Shown here piece by piece: positions 18,796 through 27,407 of a stretch of DNA of 64,000 nucleotides. A program made the position numbers and the translations under genes. Each line of letters starts with the position of its first letter. Position 1 is the first letter of the stretch. The notes under the pieces were generated by a model. The model ran no database searches, was not told the DNA's origin, and worked only from the letters and a program-made list of their open reading frames with translations. Source of the DNA: Mesobacillus jeotgali. Lineage in GTDB: Bacteria > Bacillota > Bacilli > Bacillales > Cytobacillaceae. The DNA lies in NCBI RefSeq assembly GCF_002874535.1, contig NZ_CP025025.1:4149353-4213352 (forward strand), in the 5' to 3' direction.

Positions 18796-19683
18796 TCAAT
18801 AATCCTGCTGTTTGTTTTGGATTTTGAATTGAATCAATGTAATGATAATGATGGCAATGAACAATATGAACGATCCAGCTGCCGCATACCCAAAGTTAGA
18901 GAACTGGAATCCGTTACGGTAAATGAATAATGCAACAGAAGTCGTGCTGTCAAGCGGCCCGCCATTGGTCATGACGAACGGCTCTTCGAAGAACTGGAGC
19001 CAGCCAATCATTGTTGTAATCGATACAAAGAAAATGGCGTAGCGAAGCAAAGGAATCGTGATCTTTGTCAGCTGCTTCCAATTGTTTGCGCCATCAAGCT
19101 GCGCAGCTTCATAATAGGTTTTCGGAATCCCCTGCAATGCCGCCAGGAAGATGATCATATTAAGTCCGATTGCCCTCCAGAGCGCAAGCAAAATCAATGA
19201 GATTTTTGCCATAATCGGGTCCTGGAGCCATGGTACATCCGGCAGGTTCAACAAATTTAATATATGGTTGAATAAACCAAGGTGAGGGTTGTACAGATAG
19301 CTCCAAACAACAGCAACCGCAACAACGTTTGTGATGGAAGGCATGTAGAAGACAACCCGGAAAGCCTTGAAAATACGTGCTTTCCCAAAATTGATCAGTA
19401 GCGCTATTGCTAAAGATAAAATAATAACGAGCGGAACACCTATCACTACATAGAACAAGGTGTTAAGAATCGATTTTACAAATATCGGGTCACTTACAAC
19501 TTCTTTATAATTCTCAAGGCCAACAAAGCTAATTGATGACCAATCGGCAATCCCGACTAAATCAAGATCCGTAAAGCTGATAAAGAGTGCTACAAAGATA
19601 GGCAGTATAGAAAATAATGATAAAAGGATAATGGCAGGAGCTATAAAAAAGTAAGGAGTCTTGTTTGCCAAAAAGCTTTTCAT
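18796..19683 (-). CDS. Oligosaccharide ABC permease (MalF type)
   Basis: A 295-residue permease with an N-terminal hydrophobic helix, a periplasmic-side loop and the EAA loop EAAQLDGANNWKQLTKITIP. It pairs with the permease at 17913-18773 and the binding protein at 19769-21034. In the Listeria innocua beta-1,2-glucan locus the same order is found next to GH3 and GH94 genes; that comparison is from memory. Confidence 0.85.
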   Translation of the reverse strand: MKSFLANKTPYFFIAPAIILLSLFSILPIFVALFISFTDLDLVGIADWSSISFVGLENYKEVVSDPIFVKSILNTLFYVVIGVPLVIILSLAIALLINFGKARIFKAFRVVFYMPSITNVVAVAVVWSYLYNPHLGLFNHILNLLNLPDVPWLQDPIMAKISLILLALWRAIGLNMIIFLAALQGIPKTYYEAAQLDGANNWKQLTKITIPLLRYAIFFVSITTMIGWLQFFEEPFVMTNGGPLDSTTSVALFIYRNGFQFSNFGYAAAGSFILFIAIIIITLIQFKIQNKQQDY

Positions 19684-19768
19684 TGTAAGTCCCTTCTTTC
19701 TCAGTCCGAATATTCCGGACTAATGTAGTTGCCGGCAGGCAAGCGCCTGCCAGACAACCTGTTTCAGA

Positions 19769-21034
19769 TTACTTGGAGAGGATTTTTTCAGCCTCTTGAT
19801 CAAACGCATCCATTTCTTCCTGGATGTCAGCACCACCGCGGTAAATCTTCTCGAAACGGCTCAGGAAATCCTGGGCGATTTTTTCGAAAGGCTTTATCAC
19901 AGGCATTGGCTGTGCATTTTCCATTTGCTCACCAAACACTTTATAGTACTGGTTTTCTTGAAGCTGTTTGTCGTTCCATGCCTCTTTGTTCGCTGGCAGG
20001 GAGTTCGTCATTTCAAGCCATTTAACCTGTGTTTCTGACTTGCTCATATAAGCAAGGAATTTAAGTGCTTCTTCTTTGTTCTTAGTGTGCTCGAATACAG
20101 ACAGGTTAGATCCGCCTAGTGTAGATGTATTTGTTTCTTTGGCAGGAAGAACAGCTGTTGCCCACTTACCTTCCAACTCAGGTGCCTGATCATTGATGAT
20201 TTTAACCATCCAAGGTCCGCTGATGAACATCGGCAGGATGCCATCGCCTTTGAAAGCCTGGACGATATCAAGTCCAAGGTCAACAGGTGCAGAACCATCC
20301 TTGAAGAAACCATTCAGGTATTCAACAGCTTCTACAAATTCCGGTTCATTAAAGTAAGCTTCATTTCCTTCGATCAGCTTAGAGCCATTCTGGCGCGCAA
20401 GCATGAATGATAAGCTTTGCTCATTTGTATCAATGCTGATACCGTATTTGTCATCGCCACGGTCATTAAGTTTCTTCGCTGCATCACGAAGCTCATCCCA
20501 AGTCTTCGGCGCTTCTTTATAACCTGCTTCTTCTAATAGGTCTGTGCGGTAGAAAAGAACGCGAGTATCAACATACCAAGGCACGCCTACCACTTTGTCC
20601 TCATATTTTGTTGTTTCAATAGAACCATCATAGAAGTTTTCGGCTGCTAATTCCGGATACTTCTCTGTCTGATCGGACAGATCCATCAATGCATTCGCAG
20701 ATGCGAATTCAGGAATCCACGTTGTCCCCATTTGCACAACATCAGGACCTTTTTTAGAAGCCACTGCTGTTAACAGCTTGTCATGTGCCTGATCCCATGG
20801 AATAGCCTGGACTTTAACATCGATTTCCGGATTTTCTTTTTCAAACTCCTCAGCAATTTTCGGAAGTGTTTTTGCTTCTTCCCCCATGCCCCAGACATTG
20901 ATGACTTTCTTGCCGTCTTTCTCGGAACCAGAATCAGAAGAACACCCTGCAAGTGCACCAGATACAACTAATGTACCTACCATTGCAGCTGCTGCAAATT
21001 TCTTGCTGAATACATTGAACATATTTTTGCTCAT
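19769..21034 (-). CDS. Extracellular solute-binding lipoprotein for oligosaccharides
   Basis: Lipid-anchored receptor (about 421 residues) of the importer. Start is taken at the ATG giving MSKNMFNVF because GGGGGTT lies before it; the frame itself opens five codons earlier. The lipobox LAGC puts the lipid on Cys31. The body is a family 1 binding protein: INVWGMGEE, WDQAHDKLLTAVASKKGPDVVQMGTTW, VGVPWYVDTRVLFYRTDL, MFISGPWMV. The sigma-A promoter at 21267-21295 and three GAAACG-type operators lie upstream. By context it should capture sophorooligosaccharides; other beta-glucans remain possible. Confidence 0.88.
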   Translation of the reverse strand: MSKNMFNVFSKKFAAAAMVGTLVVSGALAGCSSDSGSEKDGKKVINVWGMGEEAKTLPKIAEEFEKENPEIDVKVQAIPWDQAHDKLLTAVASKKGPDVVQMGTTWIPEFASANALMDLSDQTEKYPELAAENFYDGSIETTKYEDKVVGVPWYVDTRVLFYRTDLLEEAGYKEAPKTWDELRDAAKKLNDRGDDKYGISIDTNEQSLSFMLARQNGSKLIEGNEAYFNEPEFVEAVEYLNGFFKDGSAPVDLGLDIVQAFKGDGILPMFISGPWMVKIINDQAPELEGKWATAVLPAKETNTSTLGGSNLSVFEHTKNKEEALKFLAYMSKSETQVKWLEMTNSLPANKEAWNDKQLQENQYYKVFGEQMENAQPMPVIKPFEKIAQDFLSRFEKIYRGGADIQEEMDAFDQEAEKILSK

Positions 21035-21147
21035 TCGTAAAACCCCCATAATAATGTGATAAGGTCTTGCATTTAAATTTCCCGCTATAGCAAATAATTA
21101 CTTATAACCTGCGAAATTCTACCTTTGTTTACGAAAACCCCCTTATA

Positions 21148-21257
21148 GAAACGTTTCGAGAGCTAGTAAAAAAATAAATGTGTGTAACTGGCGAAACGAT
21201 TCAAGGTTTCCTGACTCTTTTTCCGAAAAGAGCAGACCAAATCAATTGAAACGTTTC
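21148..21257 (-). promoter_or_regulatory. Operators upstream of the ABC operon (LacI/CcpA type)
   Basis: Palindromes GAAACGTTTC at 21148-21157 and 21248-21257 and a variant GAAACGATTC at 21193-21202. The one at 21248 begins nine bases past the -10 of the minus-strand promoter, an ideal repressor position. The word suits the LacI regulator at 29079 and also resembles a cre core. Confidence 0.75.
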
Positions 21258-21266
21258 GATAGGGCT

Positions 21267-21295
21267 ATTATATTTCATAGTGTAATCGTTTTCAA
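21267..21295 (-). promoter_or_regulatory. Sigma-A promoter of the ABC operon
   Basis: Minus-strand TTGAAA, exactly 17 bases, then TATAAT. Confidence 0.75.
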
Positions 21296-21369
21296 GTAGA
21301 AATTTGAGATGGGTTTTAATTTTTTTCATAAAAACCTGCTATTACTGGTTTCGCTTTCATTTACCGGTA

Positions 21370-21445
21370 GAAACGTTTCGATTATTTATTGACTCTGAAA
21401 AAGAAAGCGCTTATAATGCAGTTGTATTCTTATTCGAAACGTTTC
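21370..21445 (+). promoter_or_regulatory. Promoter and operators of the GH3 gene
   Basis: TTGACT (21389-21394), 17 bases, TATAAT (21412-21417). Operators GAAACGTTTC flank it at 21370-21379 (above the -35) and 21436-21445 (about +18). AGAAAGCGCTTATA at 21402-21415 resembles a cre site (12 of 14) overlapping the -10. The paired palindromes suggest looping or double occupancy by the LacI regulator. Confidence 0.8.
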
Positions 21446-21489
21446 TATTTAAATTTATTCCTACTATATTTTACGGGAGGTTCACCCCT

Positions 21490-23661
21490 ATGAACAGTCA
21501 GAAACTTACTTCTTTATTAAAAGAAATGACGCTAGATGAGAAAATCGCACAATTACTTCAGTTAGCAACTCCCTTTTTCGAAGGATCCAAGGATGAAGGG
21601 CAGATTACCGGTCCACTTGCTTCTATGAATATATCGGAAGAAAACGTCCGGAACACTGGCTCCGTCCTCGGTGCTTCAGGCGGAGCAAAAGAAGCGATCA
21701 GCATACAGAAAGCCCACCTGAAAAAGAATCGACTGGGAATTCCCCTCTTATTTATGGCGGATGTCATTCACGGGTATAAAACGATTTTCCCTGTACCACT
21801 TGCGATCGGCTGTTCATGGGATTTAGATAAAGCCCAACAAAGTGCAGAAATCGCAGCAAAAGAATCTGCAGCTGCAGGCGTCCATGTAACCTTTTCACCA
21901 ATGGTTGATTTAGTTCGTGACCCTCGCTGGGGACGCGTGATGGAATCGACTGGTGAAGATCCATTTTTAAATGGTGAGTTTGCGAAGTCGTTTGTTCGCG
22001 GCTTCCAAGGGCAAGACTTGAAAAATAACACAGATTCCGTTGCAGCCTGCGTGAAGCACTTCGCTGCATACGGTGCTCCAGAAGGCGGCCGTGATTACAA
22101 TACGGTCAATATGTCGGAACGCCAGCTCAGGGAATCATATCTCCCTGCATACAAAGCAGCACTAGATGAAGGCTGTGAAATGGTCATGACCGCTTTTAAC
22201 ACGGTCGACGGCATTCCCGCGACTGGCAATGTAAAACTGATGCGCGACCTGCTTCGCGAGGAATGGGGCTTCGATGGTGTCCTCATTTCCGACTGGGGAG
22301 CGGTAAAAGAAATGATTCCTCACGGCGTCGCTGAGGATGAAGCAGAAGCTGCATACAAAGCGATCCAAGCTGGTGTCGATATCGAAATGATGACATCCTG
22401 CTATGTCGACCATTTAAAAGAGCAGGTCGAGGACGGAAAAGTGGATGAACAGCTTATAGATGAATCGGTTTTGCGGATTCTGACTTTGAAAGATAAATTA
22501 GGATTGTTTGAAAATCCGTTCCGCGGTGCGGATGAAGAACTCGAGGAAGAACTGATTATGAGTTACGAGCACCGCCAAGCTGCTAGAGAGCTTGCGGTAA
22601 AGTCTTCAGTTTTATTGAAAAATGAAGGAGTTCTTCCTATTAAAAAAGAAAAGAAAATCGCCCTGGTCGGACCATTCGCACAAAGCGGCGATATTCTTGG
22701 GCCATGGTCATTCCTTGGCTCAAAGGAAAAAGCGGTCCAGCTATACGATGGCTTACTGGCGAAGCTTGACTCCTCCCTTCTTTTCACAGCAAAAGGCTGT
22801 GACATTGAAACAGGATCTGAAGAGCAATTCGCGGAGGCAGTGAAAGTGGCGAAAGAAGCAGATGTGATTGTGCTCGCGCTTGGCGAGGCATCGGAAATGA
22901 GCGGTGAAGCTGGCTGCCGTGCGAATATCGGCCTGCCGAAAGTGCAACTGGAACTTGCCGGAAAAATGAAAGAACTCGGCAAACCAATCGTTGCAGTATT
23001 ATTCAACGGACGTCCGCTTGATCTCCACGGAATCTGGGACGAATCCGACGCAATCCTGGAGGCATGGTACCCAGGCACAGAAGGTGGAAACGCGGTAGCT
23101 GACATCCTGTTCGGCGATGCAAATCCATCCGCGAAGCTGACGATGTCCTTCCCATACTCTGTCGGACAGGTGCCAGTTTACTACAACCATTTCAACACAG
23201 GCCGGCCACAGGGAGCTCCTGACGCACAGGAAAGATATGTATCACAGTATTTAGATATCCCGAACGAGCCATTGCTGCCATTCGGATACGGCTTGAGCTA
23301 TACAAGCTTCGAGTATAGCGATATAAAAATGAGTAATACGACACTGTCTGCGTCTAGACCATTGAAGGTTTCCGTAACAGTCGAGAACACAGGCCAGTTG
23401 GCCGGAGAAGAAATCGTCCAGCTATACGTAAGAGACGTAGCCGGTGAAGTTGTAAGGCCAATGAAGGAACTAAAAGGCTTCAAGAAAGTCTCTTTAGAAC
23501 CAGGCGAAAAAGTGACAGTTGAATTTGAGATTAACGAAGAACAATTGCGTTACCACCACGCAGATCTCTCTTTCAAGAGCGACCTAGGAAAATTCATCGC
23601 TTTTGTAGGGCCAAATAGCAGGGATACCTTGGAAATGACGTTTGAACTTGTAAAAGAATAA
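21490..23661 (+). CDS. GH3 beta-glucosidase
   Basis: Cytosolic glycoside hydrolase of 723 residues from the ATG at 21490, chosen because GGGAGG stands nine bases upstream; the frame opens earlier at 21304, across the promoter. Domains: GH3 N-terminal barrel (about 15-330) with nucleophile Asp268 in ISDWGA, GH3 C-terminal domain (about 370-590) with EASEMSGEAG, and a fibronectin III-like domain at the end (ENTGQLAGEEIVQLYV). No signal peptide. In Listeria innocua the homologous neighbour (Lin1840) prefers sophorose, which fits the adjacent GH94 enzyme; specificity here is inference. Confidence 0.9.
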   Translation: MNSQKLTSLLKEMTLDEKIAQLLQLATPFFEGSKDEGQITGPLASMNISEENVRNTGSVLGASGGAKEAISIQKAHLKKNRLGIPLLFMADVIHGYKTIFPVPLAIGCSWDLDKAQQSAEIAAKESAAAGVHVTFSPMVDLVRDPRWGRVMESTGEDPFLNGEFAKSFVRGFQGQDLKNNTDSVAACVKHFAAYGAPEGGRDYNTVNMSERQLRESYLPAYKAALDEGCEMVMTAFNTVDGIPATGNVKLMRDLLREEWGFDGVLISDWGAVKEMIPHGVAEDEAEAAYKAIQAGVDIEMMTSCYVDHLKEQVEDGKVDEQLIDESVLRILTLKDKLGLFENPFRGADEELEEELIMSYEHRQAARELAVKSSVLLKNEGVLPIKKEKKIALVGPFAQSGDILGPWSFLGSKEKAVQLYDGLLAKLDSSLLFTAKGCDIETGSEEQFAEAVKVAKEADVIVLALGEASEMSGEAGCRANIGLPKVQLELAGKMKELGKPIVAVLFNGRPLDLHGIWDESDAILEAWYPGTEGGNAVADILFGDANPSAKLTMSFPYSVGQVPVYYNHFNTGRPQGAPDAQERYVSQYLDIPNEPLLPFGYGLSYTSFEYSDIKMSNTTLSASRPLKVSVTVENTGQLAGEEIVQLYVRDVAGEVVRPMKELKGFKKVSLEPGEKVTVEFEINEEQLRYHHADLSFKSDLGKFIAFVGPNSRDTLEMTFELVKE

Positions 23662-24019
23662 TCTACTGAGGGATTTTTATCCGGTATGAGGGGATTTTTT
23701 TCAGGGTGAAGTCGATTTATTACCGGTTAGCCGAAATTTATTTCCGGTTGAAGCAAAGATATTACCGGTTGGATCAATTTTATTTCCGGTTAGAGCAGAT
23801 TTATTTCCGGTTGGACCGAATTTGTTCCAGAAAGGCGATATAATACCGGTTAACTTGAATTTAATACCAGTTGGAGTAGTTTTAATACCAGTTGGAGTCA
23901 ATTTAATACCAGTTGGCTCTGCTTTACTCCAACGATAAACCCTTTAAAACTAGATAACGCTTAATACCGTTTAACACATACCAGTTTATCAGCTAGTTAC
24001 AATCCTAAAAGGAAAGAAG
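23662..24019. other. Intergenic region between GH3 and GH94 genes
   Basis: Contains the 21-bp-period array (23718-23935) and a short AT-rich stretch with AAAGGA before the GH94 start. No clear promoter or terminator. Confidence 0.6.
23718..23935. repeat. Array of 11 units with 21-bp period, core CCGGTT/CCAGTT
   Basis: Core words begin at 23723, 23744, 23765, 23786, 23807, 23827, 23846, 23867, 23888, 23909 and about 23929. Spacing is 21 except beside one decayed unit. Each unit reads TTTAnTACCRGTTGG then about 8-9 variable bases. The left units have CCGGTT, the right ones CCAGTT. Confidence 0.9.
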
Positions 24020-27000
24020 TTGACACCGATGACAAAGTCAAAGTTCACCATACAGGCAAATGATCTATGCTTTACGTTTTTAAATAGCGGCGATGTTTAT
24101 GAGATCGCCAATAAATCAACGATGATCAACCAGTGGCTTTCGAACCCGATCGATGGCTCTATGAATAACATATTTTTGCGAATCCATGGGGAAAATGGAA
24201 TTCAGTTCTATCCCCTGCTTGGTTCGAAGTCAGGAAGCAAAGTCAGTCACTCCGATAATCAGGTTTTCTATCAGGGCGAGGCTGCTGGCCTTCAATACCA
24301 GGTGACTTTTACCCTGGCTGAGGGCGGAGTCTGGTTCTGGGATGTTGAAGTGAAAGGAAGCAATTCGGTGATCGATATCGTCTACGGGCAGGACATGGGC
24401 CTTGCTGACAAGGGCGCTGTCCGTACAAACGAAGCGTATATGTCACAGTATATTGACCACAATGCTTTCAATGACTCTGAAAAAGGCTATGTCGTCTGCT
24501 CGCGTCAGAACCAGCCGATGAGCGGCGGCTGCTTCCCTTATGTCCAGCAAGGTTCGCTGACGAATGCAACAGGATTTTCGACTGACGGCTTCCAATTCTT
24601 CGGCTTGTCTTATAAAGAAACAGACGTGCCTGAAATTTTAACGAGAGAGAATCTCGCGAATGAAATTTATCAATATGAATTTGCTTATACAGCTTTACAG
24701 TCTGAAAAAGTGACTCTTGATGGCAATGCGCAATTCGTATTCTATGGAATTTTTAAAGAGACCCATCCAGCAGCTATAACCGAGTTGGAATTTACTGACG
24801 AAGTGGCTGCAGCCTGGGAAAGTGTGCAGTCTATCAATGGTGACCATGCAGCTGAACTGCCAAAAGTACAGCTCTCTCCTTCTCTCGGAAAGCCTTTAGA
24901 AACACTTTCAATGACAAAAGAAGAAATCGATGAGCTGTTCCCTAACCGCCATCAGGAAGAAACATCCGGCGAAACATTGCTATCCTTCTTCACGGAGCAG
25001 CATGAGCATGTCGTTTTAAAGGAAAAAGAATTGCTTGTTGAGCGTCCGCACGGGCATATCCTGATGACAGGCGGGAACGTCGACAACATAAAAAATGTCC
25101 TGACAACTTCTTTATATATGTATGGGATTTTCAATTCGCACATCGTTGTTGGCAACACGTCCTTTAACAAGATGCTGACAAATGCCCGCAACGCGCTGAA
25201 TGTCATGAAGACTTCCGGCCAGAGGGTTTATATTGAAATCGAAGGAGAATACCGCCTGCTAACGATGCCTTCAATGTTTGAGATGGGCTTCAATTATGGT
25301 CGGTGGTACTACAAGACAAATGATGACATGTTCATCATCACAACTCACACTGCGGTGGATTCACCGCAATTGCAGCTGCAGGTACGATCTGCAAACGGCA
25401 AGGAGTACCGCTATCTTGTGACAAACCAGGTTTCGATGAACAACAATGAATATGCACAGCCTTATAAGCTGAAGCAGGACGGAAATGTCCTTACTTTTAC
25501 AGCCGCAGAAGGTTCCGACAGCTCGGACGTCTTCCCTGACCTTAGCTACCGCATGCAAATCAACGGAAAATTTGAAGTGAAGGATTCAAAACTGTTTGGA
25601 GAAAATATCGAAGCCGAAGCAGCATCTTTGACAGTCTTTGAGCTGGAACAAGCAAGCGAGTGGAAAATTACTGTCCAGGGCCTTCTTGATGGAAAAGAAA
25701 TACCGTTCACGGATGCTGATGCACAAACAGAAATCGAAAAATACCGCGAATTTTTCGCAGATACAATGAATGGCTTCAAGCTTGCACAGAATGGAGAAGC
25801 GACGGAAGAGCTTAAGAAAATTAACGCACTTGCATGGTGGTATACGCATAATATGCTCGTCCACTACTCTGTCCCTCATGGCCTGGAGCAATACGGCGGC
25901 GCTGCCTGGGGAACGCGTGATGTCTGCCAGGGACCGACTGAGTATTTCATTGCGACGCAAAAATATGAAAATGTGAAGGACATCATCAAGACGGTCTACT
26001 CCCACCAGTACAGTGATGACGGAAACTGGCCGCAGTGGTTCATGTTCGACAACTACTACCGCTTCCAGCAGGAAGAAAGCCACGGCGACATCATCGTCTG
26101 GCCTTTGAAGGTCATCGTTGAATACTTGCGTGCAACGAATGATTACAGTATTTTAAACGAACTGCTTCCATATACGGAAAAAGGCAGCTTTGAATTCACT
26201 GAGGAAAAAGCAACACTGCTTGACCATGTGAAAAAGCAGCTCCAATATATCAAGGATCATTTTTTACATGATACGTATTTATCTTCCTACGGGGATGGCG
26301 ACTGGGATGACACACTCCAGCCGGCGAATGCACAGCTGAAGCAGTATATGGCAAGCAGCTGGACGGTTGCGCTGACCTACCAGGTCGTAAGCCACTTCGC
26401 GTCACTTTTACAAAAAGAAGATGCACAGCTGGCAGATGAGCTGAGCACGATGGCAGCCGGAATCAAGGAAGATTTCAATAAATACATGCTGTCTACAGAA
26501 ACAATCCCGGGCTTCGTGTTCATGGAGCAAGCGGACAAGCCTGAACTGATGGTGCACCCTACGGATACAAAAACAGGGATTCAATATCGCCTGCTGCCAA
26601 TGACTCGAAGCATGATTGGCGAGCTTTTGACGCCAGAACAGGCGGAATCTCACTATCAAATCATCAGAGAGCGCCTGTATCATCCGGATGGCGTGCGCCT
26701 GATGGACCGTCCCGCTACCTATAAAGGCGGAGTGAGCACCAACTTCAAGCGTGCCGAGCAGGCAGCCAACTTCGGGCGTGAAATCGGCTTGCAATATGTC
26801 CATGCCCACATCCGTTTTGTAGAGGCAATGGCGAAGCTGGGCAAGGTCGATGAGGTTTGGAATGGCCTGCAGACAATCAACCCGATTGGCATCCAGAAAG
26901 TCGTTCCGAACGCAGAACTTCGCCAGAGCAATGCCTACTTCAGCAGCTCTGACGGCAAGTTCAATACCCGCTATGAGGCAGCGGAGAATTTCGAAAAGCT

Positions 27001-27355
27001 CCGCGATGGCTCAGCTCCAGTAAAAGGTGGTTGGAGAATCTACTCAAGCGGCCCTGGAATCTATATGAACCAGTTGATTTCAAACGCGCTTGGCATCCGC
27101 CGCGAAGCTCAGGATCTTGTGATCGATCCGATTCTTCCAATGGAAAAAGACGGACTAGAGTTCACGTTTAACATTGACGGGAAACCTGTTACGATCGCAT
27201 ACCATTTTGGAAAAAATGAAGGCGTGAAGATCAACGGACAGGAAGTTGTTGCGGAACAGATGGCCAACCGTTATCGTGACGGCGGCTACCGCATCAGCGT
27301 TGCTGAGCTTAAGAAACTGAATGCAGAAAAAAATACGATTGAAGTGAATTTGTAA
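24020..27355 (+). CDS. GH94 glycoside phosphorylase, probable 1,2-beta-oligoglucan phosphorylase
   Basis: Cytosolic enzyme of about 1111 residues that would phosphorolyse beta-1,2-glucan chains to alpha-glucose-1-phosphate. The N-terminal beta-sandwich region is followed by an (alpha/alpha)6 barrel with AWWYTHNMLVHYS (about 600), WGTRDVCQGPTEYF, WPQWFMFD, HGDIIVWPL and the catalytic-acid motif GDGDWDD (758-764). The length is much larger than cellobiose phosphorylase (about 800) and agrees with sophorooligosaccharide phosphorylase Lin1839. The start is a TTG with AGGA six bases before; ATG at 24029 is an alternative. Context of GH3, importer and LacI supports the assignment. Confidence 0.8.
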   Translation: MTPMTKSKFTIQANDLCFTFLNSGDVYEIANKSTMINQWLSNPIDGSMNNIFLRIHGENGIQFYPLLGSKSGSKVSHSDNQVFYQGEAAGLQYQVTFTLAEGGVWFWDVEVKGSNSVIDIVYGQDMGLADKGAVRTNEAYMSQYIDHNAFNDSEKGYVVCSRQNQPMSGGCFPYVQQGSLTNATGFSTDGFQFFGLSYKETDVPEILTRENLANEIYQYEFAYTALQSEKVTLDGNAQFVFYGIFKETHPAAITELEFTDEVAAAWESVQSINGDHAAELPKVQLSPSLGKPLETLSMTKEEIDELFPNRHQEETSGETLLSFFTEQHEHVVLKEKELLVERPHGHILMTGGNVDNIKNVLTTSLYMYGIFNSHIVVGNTSFNKMLTNARNALNVMKTSGQRVYIEIEGEYRLLTMPSMFEMGFNYGRWYYKTNDDMFIITTHTAVDSPQLQLQVRSANGKEYRYLVTNQVSMNNNEYAQPYKLKQDGNVLTFTAAEGSDSSDVFPDLSYRMQINGKFEVKDSKLFGENIEAEAASLTVFELEQASEWKITVQGLLDGKEIPFTDADAQTEIEKYREFFADTMNGFKLAQNGEATEELKKINALAWWYTHNMLVHYSVPHGLEQYGGAAWGTRDVCQGPTEYFIATQKYENVKDIIKTVYSHQYSDDGNWPQWFMFDNYYRFQQEESHGDIIVWPLKVIVEYLRATNDYSILNELLPYTEKGSFEFTEEKATLLDHVKKQLQYIKDHFLHDTYLSSYGDGDWDDTLQPANAQLKQYMASSWTVALTYQVVSHFASLLQKEDAQLADELSTMAAGIKEDFNKYMLSTETIPGFVFMEQADKPELMVHPTDTKTGIQYRLLPMTRSMIGELLTPEQAESHYQIIRERLYHPDGVRLMDRPATYKGGVSTNFKRAEQAANFGREIGLQYVHAHIRFVEAMAKLGKVDEVWNGLQTINPIGIQKVVPNAELRQSNAYFSSSDGKFNTRYEAAENFEKLRDGSAPVKGGWRIYSSGPGIYMNQLISNALGIRREAQDLVIDPILPMEKDGLEFTFNIDGKPVTIAYHFGKNEGVKINGQEVVAEQMANRYRDGGYRISVAELKKLNAEKNTIEVNL

Positions 27356-27360
27356 AAATG

Positions 27361-27390
27361 AGCGGCCCACAAGGCCGCTTCATTTTTCAT
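27361..27390 (+). terminator. Hairpin between GH94 and GH13 genes
   Basis: AGCGGCC-CACAA-GGCCGCT followed by TCATTTTT, two codons after the GH94 stop and 20 bases before the GH13 ribosome site. Likely a partial terminator lowering GH13 transcription. Confidence 0.65.
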
Positions 27391-27407
27391 ATTTGGAGGT
27401 TTGGAAA

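Noticed and set aside
23701-23901. Minus-strand frame with a seven-residue TGxK repeat
   Set aside because: It is a translation of the 21-bp intergenic array; no ribosome site, and similar frames occur in the other arrays.
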